From assembly GCF_900129905.1 (NCBI RefSeq), contig NZ_FQXG01000002.1, forward strand, positions 665,448-729,447: DNA of 64,000 bases. Direction: 5' to 3'. Source of the DNA: Ferrimonas marina (lineage in GTDB: Bacteria; Pseudomonadota; Gammaproteobacteria; Enterobacterales; Shewanellaceae). The notes beneath the pieces were generated by a model. The model was given only the letters and a program-made list of their open reading frames with translations, ran no database searches and was not told the DNA's origin. This document shows, one piece after another, positions 20,409 through 29,349 of the stretch. The translations under genes and the position numbers were made by a program. How positions within the stretch are numbered: position 1 is the first letter of the stretch; the number at the start of each line of letters is the position of its first letter.

Positions 20409-22907
20409 TTACTGCTCGCAGGCACCGCCCTGGATCAGGCAGCCATTGCCGATGCTGATCTTACGACCGTCGGTGAGGGCGAAATCCGCCGCCTGCACCT
20501 GCATCTCTTCGGTGGCGATGTCGGGGCTAATCAGCGAGCTGTGGGCACCCAGGCGGAAGCGCACTGCGCCACTGACGGTACCAGCAGAGTCGCTGACGGT
20601 CTCAGTGACGGCCTGCAGACCCAGGGCGCTGATCAACGGCTCGGTGCCGGACAGCGGGAAGCCCGGTACGGTGTTAGGCAGCACCAGATCCGGCGGATTG
20701 TCACCGCCCTCCTCCAGGTTACCCACCACCTCAATCAGGTGAACCGGTACGTTGCTGCCCGCCAAGATGGCGGCATGGTTGATGGGGTCCATGGAGTCCA
20801 CTGCGGTCTGCACCGCGAAGGCGAACGGCGGTAGCACCTCAGTCTGGACCTGGGCCACCACGGCTTCACACTCGGGGCTCTCAACAATACCACCGGTCAT
20901 CGGATCGATGCAGTCCGGTGCCAGCTCACCCACCAGGGTGGTGATCAGGATGGGGCCGAAGGTGGCGGAGCCTGCAAAGGAGCCGGCCAGGCCACCCGCC
21001 GGGGCCACCAGCGAAGCGGCGGTGAGGCGGTAAGGGTTGGCCTCGCCCAACAGGCCATCCAGCAGGCCGGCATAGGCCGCAGCGCTGGTACCGACGATGC
21101 CGCCCAGGCTCAGGCCCTGCATGGAGACACGGGTCGCGTCCACGGTGGGCATCATCCCCATGCTTGCCTCAAACGCCGCCCAGGTGCCAACAGACAAACG
21201 CAGGGCCAAGTTATCGGCAATGGCCTGGCGGAAGTTATCCCGTACGGTCAGGCTGCTGGCGATGTTGACGAAGGCCAGCGGGTTACCGTTGACGTAGCGC
21301 GGGTCGCCCAACAGCTCACCGACACTGGGATCGGTAGCGGAGACATCGAAGATCATATCGCCATTGAGGTCCACCGAGCGCTCGCCGTGCAGCGGCATAT
21401 CGATGGAGATGGTAGCGATGCCCTTAACCGCGTACACCCCGGCGTAGGCCAGATTGAGCTCCTTGACGCCCCCCAGGCCGTGCATGGTGACGCTGATGGG
21501 CCAACCGGCCGCCGGCGGGGTATAGGGTGCGCCCTGGCTGGCGTAGAAGGCGATCAGCTTCTCCGCGTTGGGCACCGTCACCTGTACCGGCACGGTCAGC
21601 TTGTGCGGCACAGCCCCTGGCATCTCACCCTCTGCCAGGTTCTGGAACGGGTTGGGCAGCGGGTTAAAGCGGGTCAGGTGTTTTTGCGGATCCACCGGGC
21701 TGCCATCGGCCAGGAAAAACTGGGCACCCACCAGCAGACTGGGATCCATCAACGCAGCACCGGGGTCGATACCCTGGGCCGCTGCCTGGGTAGCGTATTC
21801 TTCCTGGCTGAGTACACCAGCCTCCAGCAGCTGCAGCACTGCCACTGGGCTGTCACCCAAGGCACCAAAGCGTCCATTGATGTCGACACCGGCCTCACCC
21901 ACGGTGGGCAGCATCTGGTAATAGGGCAGTGCCAGTTGACCAACGTAGACGTCCGCCATGTCAGCGAAGACGTAAGCCAAGCCATCTTCCGGGGTCAGCC
22001 CCAACAATTGAGCTGCCGTCTGGTTGATGGGGGTTGGCGGCATCAGCCAATCCGGGGTAAAGAAGGGCGATACCGGAACGGTGGGGCCGGCAGGGTTAAA
22101 GCCATCGGCCATCAACTGGGCCACGGTGGTGACCACGTCCGGCACCGACTGGGTGGTGAAGACACCACTGTAGGTGATGCCCGCCTTGTCCACCGAGTGG
22201 GCGCTGGCCAGCTGGTTTTCGTAGTTGTTGGTCAGTCGTTGCAGCAACAGCTGGGACGGGGTCACCAGGGGATCGGTGTTGATGTCCAGCTTGAGCAGCT
22301 CGTAGGTGGTGGAGGCGGCGATGGCATCGCCGTTGCTGTCCATCAGCTGCGAGGTGGTGATCACCGCGTAGCTGGTCACCGGCGGCAGTGGCTTAAGCGG
22401 CACCAGGTTGATGCTATTACCGCTGGCCTGGGTGATGAAGTCCTCGCCCCACATCAGCTCCTCGCCCACCTTACAGATGGAGAGGGACTCACTGTCCATG
22501 CACTCCGGATCCGGCGACAACGGGCCACCGAGCACTACCTCGAACATCCGTACCGAACCGGCGGCGGAGGCGGAGGCGGGATCCACCATCACCCCGTCAC
22601 TGCCGGGCACCACATCGATGCTCATCGGCATGATGGTGGACCAGCCGTCCAGGGCGCCCAGGGCAATCTGGGGATCGGTGTAATCCATGCTTTCAGCTTC
22701 ACCCGGGATCTCCAGGGTGCCATCCAGCGTGCCGGAGAACAGCAGATCATTGGGCAGCGGCAGCACGCCAGCGCCGGGATCGAAGGCGATGCGCGATAGC
22801 GGCGTGGGTGTCCCAGTATCGTTGATGATGTCTTGGTGGCTGTCGCCACTGCAGGCCGTCAGGCCAAAAATGGAGGCAATTGCTGCACTTAACAACAAGT
22901 GTTTCAT
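20409..22907 (-). CDS. VolA/Pla-1-family surface lipoprotein (phospho)lipase
   Basis: The 832-residue protein has a lipoprotein signal ending in LTAC with lipidated Cys19. It is followed by the RIAFDPGAGVLPLPNDLLFSGTLDGT region characteristic of the VolA/Pla-1 bacterial lipases. The hydrolase domain contains VTMHGLGGVKELN (oxyanion region) and the nucleophile motif VSMQGLSLGGIVG. A VolA homologue in Vibrio cholerae is a surface lysophospholipase that releases fatty acids for uptake. ATG 22907 has GGGGAGAG upstream and gives the correct signal peptide; the frame extends to 22961 without support. It is divergent from yciK and has its own terminator, so it is probably monocistronic. Confidence 0.87.
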   Translation of the reverse strand: MKHLLLSAAIASIFGLTACSGDSHQDIINDTGTPTPLSRIAFDPGAGVLPLPNDLLFSGTLDGTLEIPGEAESMDYTDPQIALGALDGWSTIMPMSIDVVPGSDGVMVDPASASAAGSVRMFEVVLGGPLSPDPECMDSESLSICKVGEELMWGEDFITQASGNSINLVPLKPLPPVTSYAVITTSQLMDSNGDAIAASTTYELLKLDINTDPLVTPSQLLLQRLTNNYENQLASAHSVDKAGITYSGVFTTQSVPDVVTTVAQLMADGFNPAGPTVPVSPFFTPDWLMPPTPINQTAAQLLGLTPEDGLAYVFADMADVYVGQLALPYYQMLPTVGEAGVDINGRFGALGDSPVAVLQLLEAGVLSQEEYATQAAAQGIDPGAALMDPSLLVGAQFFLADGSPVDPQKHLTRFNPLPNPFQNLAEGEMPGAVPHKLTVPVQVTVPNAEKLIAFYASQGAPYTPPAAGWPISVTMHGLGGVKELNLAYAGVYAVKGIATISIDMPLHGERSVDLNGDMIFDVSATDPSVGELLGDPRYVNGNPLAFVNIASSLTVRDNFRQAIADNLALRLSVGTWAAFEASMGMMPTVDATRVSMQGLSLGGIVGTSAAAYAGLLDGLLGEANPYRLTAASLVAPAGGLAGSFAGSATFGPILITTLVGELAPDCIDPMTGGIVESPECEAVVAQVQTEVLPPFAFAVQTAVDSMDPINHAAILAGSNVPVHLIEVVGNLEEGGDNPPDLVLPNTVPGFPLSGTEPLISALGLQAVTETVSDSAGTVSGAVRFRLGAHSSLISPDIATEEMQVQAADFALTDGRKISIGNGCLIQGGACEQ

Positions 22908-23167
22908 CTTCTCTCCCCAGTCCTTTGCTTTTATTTTGTCTTCCAGTCCGAACTTGGTCACAATACCGGGTCGTATCGTGACAAAACCGCCTGTCGGATA
23001 GGCTCTTCCTTATGGGAAAGTAACGCAGATCCGTATGCTTAGCTACAGTTTTGCAACAATATCCCCAGCCATAAGTCCGGATTTTTCACTCGAGCGTTTA
23101 AAACATCGGACTGAATGGGGTTTTGGCGATACAGATCAATCAGTTAGATCTTGAACAGGAAGTTGTG

Positions 23168-23938
23168 ATGTTGGAATACCAGGTTCAGGCCAATGCTCTG
23201 AAAAACAAAGTGATTCTAGTTACCGGCGCCGGCAGCGGCATCGGCCGGGAAGCGGCACTGCAGTACGCCCAGGCGGGTGCCTCGGTCATCCTGCTAGGCC
23301 GAACCACCAACAAGCTGGAGCAGGTCTACGATGCCATCGTGGCGGCGGGGGGGCCGGAACCGGCCATCGTACCGCTGGATATGGAAGGCGCCAGTGAGCA
23401 GAACTACCAGGACCTGGCCGCCACCATCGAGGAGCAGTTTGGTCATCTGGATGGGGTGCTGTTCAACGCCTCGGTGCTGGGCGCCCTCACCCCCTTTGAT
23501 CAGATGGAGCTGGAGATGTTCCAGCAGGTGATGCAGGTCAATGTCACCGCCCAGTTCCTGCTGACCAAGGCCCTGTTGCCGGTGCTGCGTAAGGCCCCCC
23601 AAGGCTCCATCGTCTACACCTCCTCCGGGGTCGGCCGCCAGGGTCGGGCCTTCTGGGGTGTCTACGCCATCTCCAAGTTCGCCACCGAAGGGATGATGCA
23701 AACCCTGGCGGATGAGCTGGCAGGCAGCAACGTGCGCGCCAACTGCATCAACCCCGGCGCCACCCGCACCAAGATGCGCGCTACCGCCTTCCCGGCGGAG
23801 GACCCGCAGACCCTGCGTACCGCCGAAGATCTGATGCCGCTCTACCTCTACCTGATGAGCGACGACAGTGCCGAGGTCAACGGCCAGAGCCTGGATGCCC
23901 AGCCGGACCGTATCCCTGGTGCCAGCGTATCGCGCTAA
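23168..23938 (+). CDS. yciK: YciK-family short-chain dehydrogenase
   Basis: The 256-residue SDR oxidoreductase has the nucleotide motif VTGAGSGIGREAA near residue 20, the catalytic serine in YTSSGVGRQGRAFWG, and the YxxxK pair in YAISKFATEGMM. It closely follows E. coli YciK, including NVRANCINPGATRTKMRA. The natural substrate is not known. ATG 23168 fits an AGGAAG site; the frame is open further upstream. It is flanked by the VolA-like gene (divergent) and by a heptamer repeat that takes the place btuR has in E. coli. Confidence 0.92.
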   Translation: MLEYQVQANALKNKVILVTGAGSGIGREAALQYAQAGASVILLGRTTNKLEQVYDAIVAAGGPEPAIVPLDMEGASEQNYQDLAATIEEQFGHLDGVLFNASVLGALTPFDQMELEMFQQVMQVNVTAQFLLTKALLPVLRKAPQGSIVYTSSGVGRQGRAFWGVYAISKFATEGMMQTLADELAGSNVRANCINPGATRTKMRATAFPAEDPQTLRTAEDLMPLYLYLMSDDSAEVNGQSLDAQPDRIPGASVSR

Positions 23939-23943
23939 ACTCC

Positions 23944-24027
23944 AGGTGCTCGATGCTAGGTGCTAGGTGCTAGGTGCTAGGTGCTAGATGCTAGGTGCTA
24001 GGTGCTAGGTGCTAGGTGCTAGGTGCT
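23944..24027. repeat. 7-bp tandem repeat, 12 units of AGGTGCT
   Basis: Twelve consecutive 7-base units follow the yciK stop by 5 bases. Ten are exactly AGGTGCT; unit 2 (23951) is CGATGCT and unit 7 (23986) is AGATGCT. Each junction creates a CTAG tetranucleotide, which is usually rare in enteric and related genomes. The array ends shortly before the shared terminator with rluB. Confidence 0.97.
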
Positions 24028-24061
24028 ATGTTTAAAAGCAAGTAGCTGGTTGAGCACCAAC

Positions 24062-24090
24062 AAAAAAGCCCCGCAGTTGCGGGGCTTTTT
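24062..24090. terminator. Bidirectional terminator, yciK/rluB
   Basis: AGCCCCGC pairs with GCGGGGCT over AGTT, flanked by A6 and T5 tracts. Confidence 0.93.
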
Positions 24091-24101
24091 GCTGTCGAGC
24101 C

Positions 24102-24971
24102 TTACTTGGCACGCTTGCCCGGCGTACGGGCGCGGTGGCGATGCACGGCGCGACGGATCTTGTTGGTCTTGATCGACTTGTGGCGACGGGCGCCGGCCTT
24201 GTCCTGAGCGATCAGCGAGCGGGTCTCCGGATCCATCTGCACCAGCTGACGCAGGTAGTTGACCTGGTCCAGCGGCAGCTCCATCCAGCCGCCCCGCGGC
24301 AAGCCCTTGGGCAGCTCAATAGCGCCATAGCGGATCCGCATCAGGCGGCTGACCTGCACCTCCTGGCTCTCCCACATGCGGCGCACCTCGCGGTTACGAC
24401 CCTCGCTGAGCACACCGTGGTACCAGGTGTTGATCCCTTCGCCACCGGCGCGGCCCAGGCGCTTGAACTGGGCCATGCCATCCTCCAGCTCCACCCCTTG
24501 GCGCAGACGGTTGAGCATGGCGTCATCCACCTCGCCGAAGACACGGATGGCGTACTCCCGCTCCACCTCGTGGGAGGGGTGCATCAGCCGGTTGGCCAGT
24601 TCACCATCGGTGGTGAACAGCAGCAGACCGGAGGTGTTGATGTCCAGTCGGCCCACCGCCACCCAGCGGCTGTCTTTCAGCTTGGGCAGACGCTGGAACA
24701 CCGTCGGACGCCCCTGGGGATCGGTACGGGAGCACAGCTCCCCCTCGGGCTTGTAGTAAGCCAATACCCGGCAGACCACGTCCTCTTCGGACTTCAAGGA
24801 GACCACGTGGCCATCGATGCGGACCTTGTGCTCGGCACTGCCTTCGATCCGATCGCCCAGCTTGGCCACCTGGCCATCGATGCTGATCCGGCCTGCGGCG
24901 ATCATGGCCTCCATCTCACGACGGGAGCCATGGCCTGCTCGAGCCAATACTTTCTGTAGTTTTTCGCTCAT
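24102..24971 (-). CDS. rluB: 23S rRNA pseudouridine-2605 synthase RluB
   Basis: RluB isomerises U2605 of 23S rRNA. The 289-residue protein has an N-terminal S4 RNA-binding domain ([27 protein letters not shown]), the catalytic motif [27 protein letters not shown] containing the nucleophilic aspartate, and [12 protein letters not shown] basic C-terminal tail ([22 protein letters not shown]) should contact rRNA. It starts 11 bases downstream of scpB on the same strand, so scpA-scpB-rluB form one operon, a common gammaproteobacterial arrangement. Confidence 0.96.
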   Translation of the reverse strand: MSEKLQKVLARAGHGSRREMEAMIAAGRISIDGQVAKLGDRIEGSAEHKVRIDGHVVSLKSEEDVVCRVLAYYKPEGELCSRTDPQGRPTVFQRLPKLKDSRWVAVGRLDINTSGLLLFTTDGELANRLMHPSHEVEREYAIRVFGEVDDAMLNRLRQGVELEDGMAQFKRLGRAGGEGINTWYHGVLSEGRNREVRRMWESQEVQVSRLMRIRYGAIELPKGLPRGGWMELPLDQVNYLRQLVQMDPETRSLIAQDKAGARRHKSIKTNKIRRAVHRHRARTPGKRAK

Positions 24972-24982
24972 TAATCTCTTCT

Positions 24983-25567
24983 TTAGTGGGTCTGGGAGGG
25001 TTCGGCGGCCGTGGCCCCATCCAACAGGGTGGTCAGGGCCTGCTCGTCCTCAAGGCTAGGCAGGTCTGCCAAGCTGTCCAGACAAAAGTATTGCAAAAAT
25101 TCGTCGGTCGTCGCGTACAACGCCGGTCGGCCGGGCACTTCTTTGTGGCCGATAATGGCGATCCAGCCCCGATCGCTGAGGGTGCGCATGATGTTGGCAC
25201 TGACCGACACCCCGCGTACCTTCTCGATCTCGCCCCGGGTCACCGGCTGACGGTAGGCGATCAGCGCCAGGGTCTCCAGCAGTGCGCGGGAGTAGCGCGG
25301 TGCCCGCTCCTGCCACAGCGCCCCGAGGAAGGGGCTGAGCTCCGGGTGACTCTGGAAACGGTAGCCGCCGGCCACCTTGACCAGCTGGATGCCGCGGGGG
25401 CGGTAGTCCAGCTCCAGCTCATCCAGCACCTCGTTGATGCGGCCGGTGGAGACGGCAAACTCCGCCAGCACCGTTTGCTTGAGGCCACGGGCGCTCATCG
25501 GCCCATCGGCCACGAACAGCGCCGCCTCGATCAGCTGCTTGAGTTGGTCGTCATTGATTCGGCTCAT
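24983..25567 (-). CDS. scpB: Segregation and condensation protein B
   Basis: ScpB is the winged-helix dimer subunit of the SMC-ScpAB condensin. The 194-residue protein shows the family signatures [61 protein letters not shown] and [18 protein letters not shown]. Its start overlaps the scpA stop by four bases (ATGA). No smc gene is in the window. Many enterics have MukBEF instead, so ScpAB supports a non-enteric lineage, although the two can coexist. Confidence 0.95.
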   Translation of the reverse strand: MSRINDDQLKQLIEAALFVADGPMSARGLKQTVLAEFAVSTGRINEVLDELELDYRPRGIQLVKVAGGYRFQSHPELSPFLGALWQERAPRYSRALLETLALIAYRQPVTRGEIEKVRGVSVSANIMRTLSDRGWIAIIGHKEVPGRPALYATTDEFLQYFCLDSLADLPSLEDEQALTTLLDGATAAEPSQTH

Positions 25568-26367
25568 GCCCGCGCCCTCACATGGATCTGGCTGCCCGGT
25601 GCTGCCTGCTGCAGCTCGATCAGCCCCTCTTTGGTTAACTCCAGGATCGCCAGGAAGCTCACCACGACGCCGGCCCGCCCCTCCTGCTCGGTGAACAGGG
25701 CCTGGAACGGGGTAAAGCGCTCCCGGGTCAGCAACGCCAAGATGCGGCTCATCCGTTCCCGGGTAGAGAGCGCTTCTCGCTCGATCTGGTGGTGTTCAAA
25801 GTGGTCGGCCCGCTGGATCATCTGGCGCAGCGCCAGCATCAGCTCCTCCATCGACACCTCCGGTGGCACCACCACCGGCGCCAGATCGGCGGCCTTGGCG
25901 GCCTGGGCTCGCCAGCTGTCCCGCTCCATCCGCGGCAGCTCGTCCAGCCCCTGGGCCGCCTGCTTGATCACCTCGTAGGCCTGCAGTTGGCGGATCAGCA
26001 GGGTACGGGGATCCTCCTCCTCGTCCTCCTCTGCCACCTGACGGGGCAGCAACAGACGGGATTTGATCTCCGCCAGGGTCGCCGCCATCACCAGGTACTC
26101 CGCCGCCAGCTCGAACTTCATCTGCTCCATCAGGGCGATGTATTCCATGTACTGGCGGGTGATGGTGACCACCGGCAGGTCGAGGATGTCCAGCTTCTGC
26201 TTGCGGATCAGGTAGAGCAGCAGATCCAGGGGGCCTTCAAACGCCTCCAGGATCACCTCAAGGGCCTCCGGCGGAATGAACAGATCCGCTGGCGGATCCA
26301 TCACCGGATCCCCTCGCACTATGGCCAGGGGCAAAGGTTGCTGAACGGTTGGGGCCGACTGGGTCAT
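25564..26367 (-). CDS. scpA: Segregation and condensation protein A (kleisin)
   Basis: ScpA bridges SMC heads and binds ScpB. The 267-residue protein has FEGPLDLLLYLIRKQKLDILDLPVVTITRQYMEYI near the N-terminus, then EYLVMAATLAEIKSRLLLPR, an acidic linker, and a C-terminal winged helix (SFLAILELTKEGLIELQQ). A start at ATG 26367 or at the in-frame GTG 26373 is possible; neither has a strong Shine-Dalgarno site. About 150 bases separate it from yciO. Confidence 0.94.
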   Translation of the reverse strand: MTQSAPTVQQPLPLAIVRGDPVMDPPADLFIPPEALEVILEAFEGPLDLLLYLIRKQKLDILDLPVVTITRQYMEYIALMEQMKFELAAEYLVMAATLAEIKSRLLLPRQVAEEDEEEDPRTLLIRQLQAYEVIKQAAQGLDELPRMERDSWRAQAAKAADLAPVVVPPEVSMEELMLALRQMIQRADHFEHHQIEREALSTRERMSRILALLTRERFTPFQALFTEQEGRAGVVVSFLAILELTKEGLIELQQAAPGSQIHVRARA

Positions 26368-26525
26368 GATCACCGCTTCACAGAAAAGGTAATGGGTTCA
26401 ATCAGGTGGCCACGGCATTGGCCGCGCTCGCACCCTGGAGATCCGCGCAATTCACCCTCTGTCACAAGACGCGGTGCTCGACAAAAACGCGACATTATAG
26501 GGCCGCTTGCGCACTTTGTCAGCGC

Positions 26526-27146
26526 TTATTCAAACGGAGTGGGATCGCCGCCACCGACCCGCACCAGAACCGGGTCATCGTCGGTGAAATCCACCACCGT
26601 GGTGGGCTGCTCCGCCAGGATGCCGCCGTGGATGATCAGGTCCAGCTGCTTACCCAGCAGCTGCTCGATCTGCTCCGGATCCGCCAGCGCCTGCTCCTCA
26701 CCGGGCAGGATCAAGCTGGTGGACATCATCGGCTCGCCCAGCGCCTCCAGCAGCGCCAGGGCGATGGTGTTGTCCGGAACCCGGATACCGATGGTCTTGC
26801 GCTTGGCATTGAGCAGTCGCCGCGGCACCTCCTTGGTGCCCTTGAAGATAAAGGTGTAGGGCCCCGGGGTGTTGTTCTTGAGCAGGCGAAAGGCGGTGTT
26901 CTCCACCCGGGCATAGAGCGACAGCTCGGACTGGTCACGGCACATCAGGGTAAAGTTGTGGTTGGCGTCCAGTCGACGAATGCGGCAGATCCTATCCAGC
27001 GCCCGCTTGTCACCGATATGACAGCCCAGGGCATAGCCGGAGTCTGTGGGGTAGGCGATGACGCCACCTTTATGGATCAGGGCCACCGCCTGATTGATCA
27101 ACCGGGCCTGGGGGTTGTCCGGATGCACGTGGAAAAATTGACTCAT
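26526..27146 (-). CDS. yciO: YciO-type Sua5/YrdC-family protein
   Basis: The 206-residue protein has the YrdC RNA/nucleotide-binding fold with GGVIAYPTDSGYALGCHIGDKRALDRI, FTLMCRDQSELS and the KxR-type TIGIRVPDN segment. It is the YciO subgroup rather than TsaC, judged by the opening MSQFFHVHPDNPQARLINQAV that is typical of YciO. YciO's precise role is unsettled; the superfamily makes threonylcarbamoyl-AMP. It begins three bases after rnm on the same strand, and the pair lies beside the trp operon as in E. coli. Confidence 0.93.
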   Translation of the reverse strand: MSQFFHVHPDNPQARLINQAVALIHKGGVIAYPTDSGYALGCHIGDKRALDRICRIRRLDANHNFTLMCRDQSELSLYARVENTAFRLLKNNTPGPYTFIFKGTKEVPRRLLNAKRKTIGIRVPDNTIALALLEALGEPMMSTSLILPGEEQALADPEQIEQLLGKQLDLIIHGGILAEQPTTVVDFTDDDPVLVRVGGGDPTPFE

Positions 27147-27149
27147 GCG

Positions 27150-27980
27150 CTATACCCATCCTCGCTGGTGCCAGACGCCGGCAGGTTCCTCTGGGCGATG
27201 CAGGCCACGGCCAAGCTCCACCCAGCGTCCGGGAAAATGAAAATCGGAGCCCGCCGAGATCAGCAGGCGGTACTCCTTGGCCAGGGCCAGCAGAAACTGG
27301 CGCTGTTGCGGGTTCTGTTGGCAGTGGATCGCCTCCATCGCCTCCCCGCCGGCTTCCACAAATTCCGCCAATAGCCGTCTCAACCATTTGTTTGATAACT
27401 GATATTTGCCCGGATGAGCGAGAACTGCAAGGCCGCCTGCAGCCTGAATGGCTGCCACTGCCTCGGCGATGCTGCACCATTGGTTGGGCACATAGGCGCT
27501 CTGCCCCCGCCCCAGGTAGCGATCAAACGCCTGTTGCGAAGCGCTCACTATCCCCCGCTGCAGCAACACCCGGGCAAAGTGACTGCGACCGATGCAGCCG
27601 TTGCCCGCCAGCGCCATCGCCTCCTCCAGGGTGCCCTCGATGCGGCGCTTGCTCAGCTTGGCAGCGATCGCCTCGGCCCGCTCAGTGCGACGTTGGGCTT
27701 GCTGGGCCAGCAATGCCTGCAGGCCCGGGTGGTCCGGGTCAAAGTCCAGTCCCACCACGTGGATCTCGAAGCTCTCCCAGCGGGTGGAGATCTCCACCCC
27801 ATTAATCAGGGTCAGCGAGCTGCCCTCGGCAGCGGCCCGGGCCGGGGCCAGGCCCGCGGTGGTGTCATGATCGGTGATCGCCAGCAGGTCCACCTGCTGA
27901 TTGAGGGCCCGCCCCACCAGCAGCTCAGGGGTCAGGGTGCCATCGGAGGCTTTGGTGTGGCAGTGCAGATCGATCTTCAT
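27150..27980 (-). CDS. rnm: PHP-domain 5'-3' exonuclease RNase AM (YciV)
   Basis: The 276-residue protein has PHP metal-binding motifs: IDLHCHTKASDGTL at the N-terminus, AITDHDTTAGL, NGVEIST, CIGRSHFARVL, VLAHPGKY and SAGSDFHFPGRW. E. coli RNase AM (formerly YciV) is a 5'-3' exonuclease acting on short RNAs and on the 5' ends of rRNAs. I start at ATG 27980, where MKIDLHCHT begins, with AGGCACCC upstream; the frame is open to 28022. It is divergent from the trp operon, as in E. coli. Confidence 0.92.
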   Translation of the reverse strand: MKIDLHCHTKASDGTLTPELLVGRALNQQVDLLAITDHDTTAGLAPARAAAEGSSLTLINGVEISTRWESFEIHVVGLDFDPDHPGLQALLAQQAQRRTERAEAIAAKLSKRRIEGTLEEAMALAGNGCIGRSHFARVLLQRGIVSASQQAFDRYLGRGQSAYVPNQWCSIAEAVAAIQAAGGLAVLAHPGKYQLSNKWLRRLLAEFVEAGGEAMEAIHCQQNPQQRQFLLALAKEYRLLISAGSDFHFPGRWVELGRGLHRPEEPAGVWHQRGWV

Positions 27981-28104
27981 GGGTGCCTGGGTTGCAGGAT
28001 GGAACGGGGGTTGCCAACGCACTGGGGCGAGGACACCATGGTGAGTGACTGAATCGCATTGTACTTCAGTTCACCGAGAAAATCTGTCCGCGGCCAATTT
28101 GGCC

Positions 28105-28134
28105 TTGACAGGGTGAAAAGCAAACCGGTACTCT
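28105..28134 (+). promoter_or_regulatory. Candidate trp operon promoter
   Basis: A perfect -35 TTGACA lies at 28105-28110. The -10 is less clear: GGTACT (28127-28132) at 16-base or TACTCT (28129-28134) at 18-base spacing. Transcription would start about 45 bases before the leader peptide. I found no good match to the E. coli TrpR operator around it. Confidence 0.6.
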
Positions 28135-28183
28135 CCGGGTGTAAAGTAAAAGCGTCAACCAAACATTACAGGTTTACAGTCAC

Positions 28184-28234
28184 ATGAAATTCAACGTCAA
28201 CAACACTGCATGGTGGTGGCACTCGCTGACATAG
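28184..28234 (+). CDS. trpL: trp operon leader peptide TrpL
   Basis: The 16-residue peptide MKFNVNNTAWWWHSLT has three consecutive tryptophan codons (28211-28219), the hallmark of a tryptophan attenuator. It starts with ATG behind AGG at 28170 and ends with TAG, which overlaps the region-2 segment of the attenuator. When charged tRNA-Trp is scarce, a ribosome stalled on the UGG run would let region 2 pair with region 3 and prevent termination. Confidence 0.93.
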   Translation: MKFNVNNTAWWWHSLT

Positions 28235-28313
28235 CGGGGGTACGTTGAGCTGTACCTAACTGAAAATCCCAGATTCAGAGAACCCGCTTTCGACCAACGA
28301 AAGCGGGTTTTTT
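28233..28313 (+). terminator. Tryptophan attenuator (antiterminator and terminator)
   Basis: The terminator hairpin pairs AACCCGCTTTCG (28281-28292) with CGAAAGCGGGTT (28297-28308), followed by T5. The alternative antiterminator pairs AGCGGG at 28233-28238 with CCCGCT at 28283-28288, which destroys the terminator stem. AGCG of region 2 can instead pair with CGCT at 28224-28227 inside the leader coding region, and GGTAC/GTACC forms an extra hairpin in between. The terminator ends 23 bases before the DAHP synthase start. Confidence 0.92.
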
Positions 28314-28335
28314 CATTTTTAAGGAAGCGAAGCCC

Positions 28336-29349
28336 ATGATCATCATCCTCAAGCCTGGCGTCAGCGAAGCCCAAGCCCTGGAACTGGTTGGCAAGATCGA
28401 AGCCACCGGCCTTAAACCCCTGTACATGCCTGGCGTAGAGCGCACCGTGCTGGGTGCCATCGGTGACGAACGCGTCCTGCAGGGTCTGCACCTGGACAGC
28501 GATCCCCGGGTGGATGAGATCAAGCCGATCCTGTCCAAGTACAAGCTGGTATCCCGCGAGCTCAACCCGGTGGACAGCCACGTGATGCTGGGCAAGCACG
28601 CGGTGGGCGGCGATCGCTTTACCGTCATCGCCGGCCCCTGCGGGGTGGAAAGCCGCGACCAGCTGCTGGGGGTGGCGGAGATGGTCAAGGGCCAGGGCGT
28701 CGCGGCCCTGCGTGGCGGCGCTTTCAAACCCCGTACCAGCCCCTACAGCTTCCAGGGCCTGGGTGAAGAGGGGCTGAAGCTGCTCAAGGAGGCCAATCAA
28801 CTCACCGGCCTGCCCACCGTCTCCGAGGTGGTGGACGCCGCTGACGCCGAACTGATGGCCAACTACGTGGATTGCCTGCAGATCGGCGCCCGCAACATGC
28901 AGAATTTCCGTCTGCTGGAAGCGGTGGGTCGGCTGGGTCTGCCGGTATTGTTGAAGCGCGGCATGAGCGCCACCCTTGAAGAGTTGCTGCTGGCAGCGGA
29001 ATATATTGTCAATGCAGGCAATAATCAGGTGATCCTGTGCGAACGCGGGATCCGCACCTTTGAAACTGCCACCCGAAACACACTGGATCTGAATGCTGTG
29101 GCCTATCTCAAACGCAAGACCCACCTGCCGGTGCTGGTAGACCCCAGTCACGGCACCGGTGTGCGTGAGCTGATCGCCCCGCTCTCCTACGCCAGTGCGG
29201 CAGTGGGCGCCGATGGCATCATCGTCGAGGCGCACCTGAATCCCTGCGAAGCGCTGTCCGATGGCCACCAGGCCCTGGACGCCGACCAGTTTGCCGGCCT
29301 GATGGCTGGCCTCCGTCCCTTTGTTGAAGCCGCCGGGAAGCAGCTCTAA
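28336..29349 (+). CDS. Type I-beta DAHP synthase, first structural gene of the trp operon
   Basis: The 337-residue enzyme condenses phosphoenolpyruvate and erythrose-4-phosphate, the first shikimate step. About 75 N-terminal residues (MIIILKPGVSEAQALELVGKIEATG..) form the ferredoxin-like domain of the Thermotoga/Bacillus I-beta type rather than E. coli AroFGH. The barrel contains VIAGPCGVES, GGAFKPRTSPYSFQG, IGARNMQNF, LLKRGMSATLEE, ILCERGIRTFE, VDPSHGTG and VEAHLNP. GGAAG precedes the ATG. Its stop overlaps the trpE start by one base (TAATG). Lying behind the Trp attenuator, its expression should respond to tryptophan, and the N-terminal domain may allow feedback inhibition. Confidence 0.92.
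   Translation: MIIILKPGVSEAQALELVGKIEATGLKPLYMPGVERTVLGAIGDERVLQGLHLDSDPRVDEIKPILSKYKLVSRELNPVDSHVMLGKHAVGGDRFTVIAGPCGVESRDQLLGVAEMVKGQGVAALRGGAFKPRTSPYSFQGLGEEGLKLLKEANQLTGLPTVSEVVDAADAELMANYVDCLQIGARNMQNFRLLEAVGRLGLPVLLKRGMSATLEELLLAAEYIVNAGNNQVILCERGIRTFETATRNTLDLNAVAYLKRKTHLPVLVDPSHGTGVRELIAPLSYASAAVGADGIIVEAHLNPCEALSDGHQALDADQFAGLMAGLRPFVEAAGKQL

Noticed and set aside
23944..24027. Heptamer array considered as a CRISPR
   Set aside because: There are no spacers; units are only 7 bases and directly adjacent, and no cas gene is near.
28105..28150. TrpR operator overlapping the trp promoter
   Set aside because: The sequence around the -10 has no good match to the palindromic CTAGTTAACTAG core of TrpR sites.
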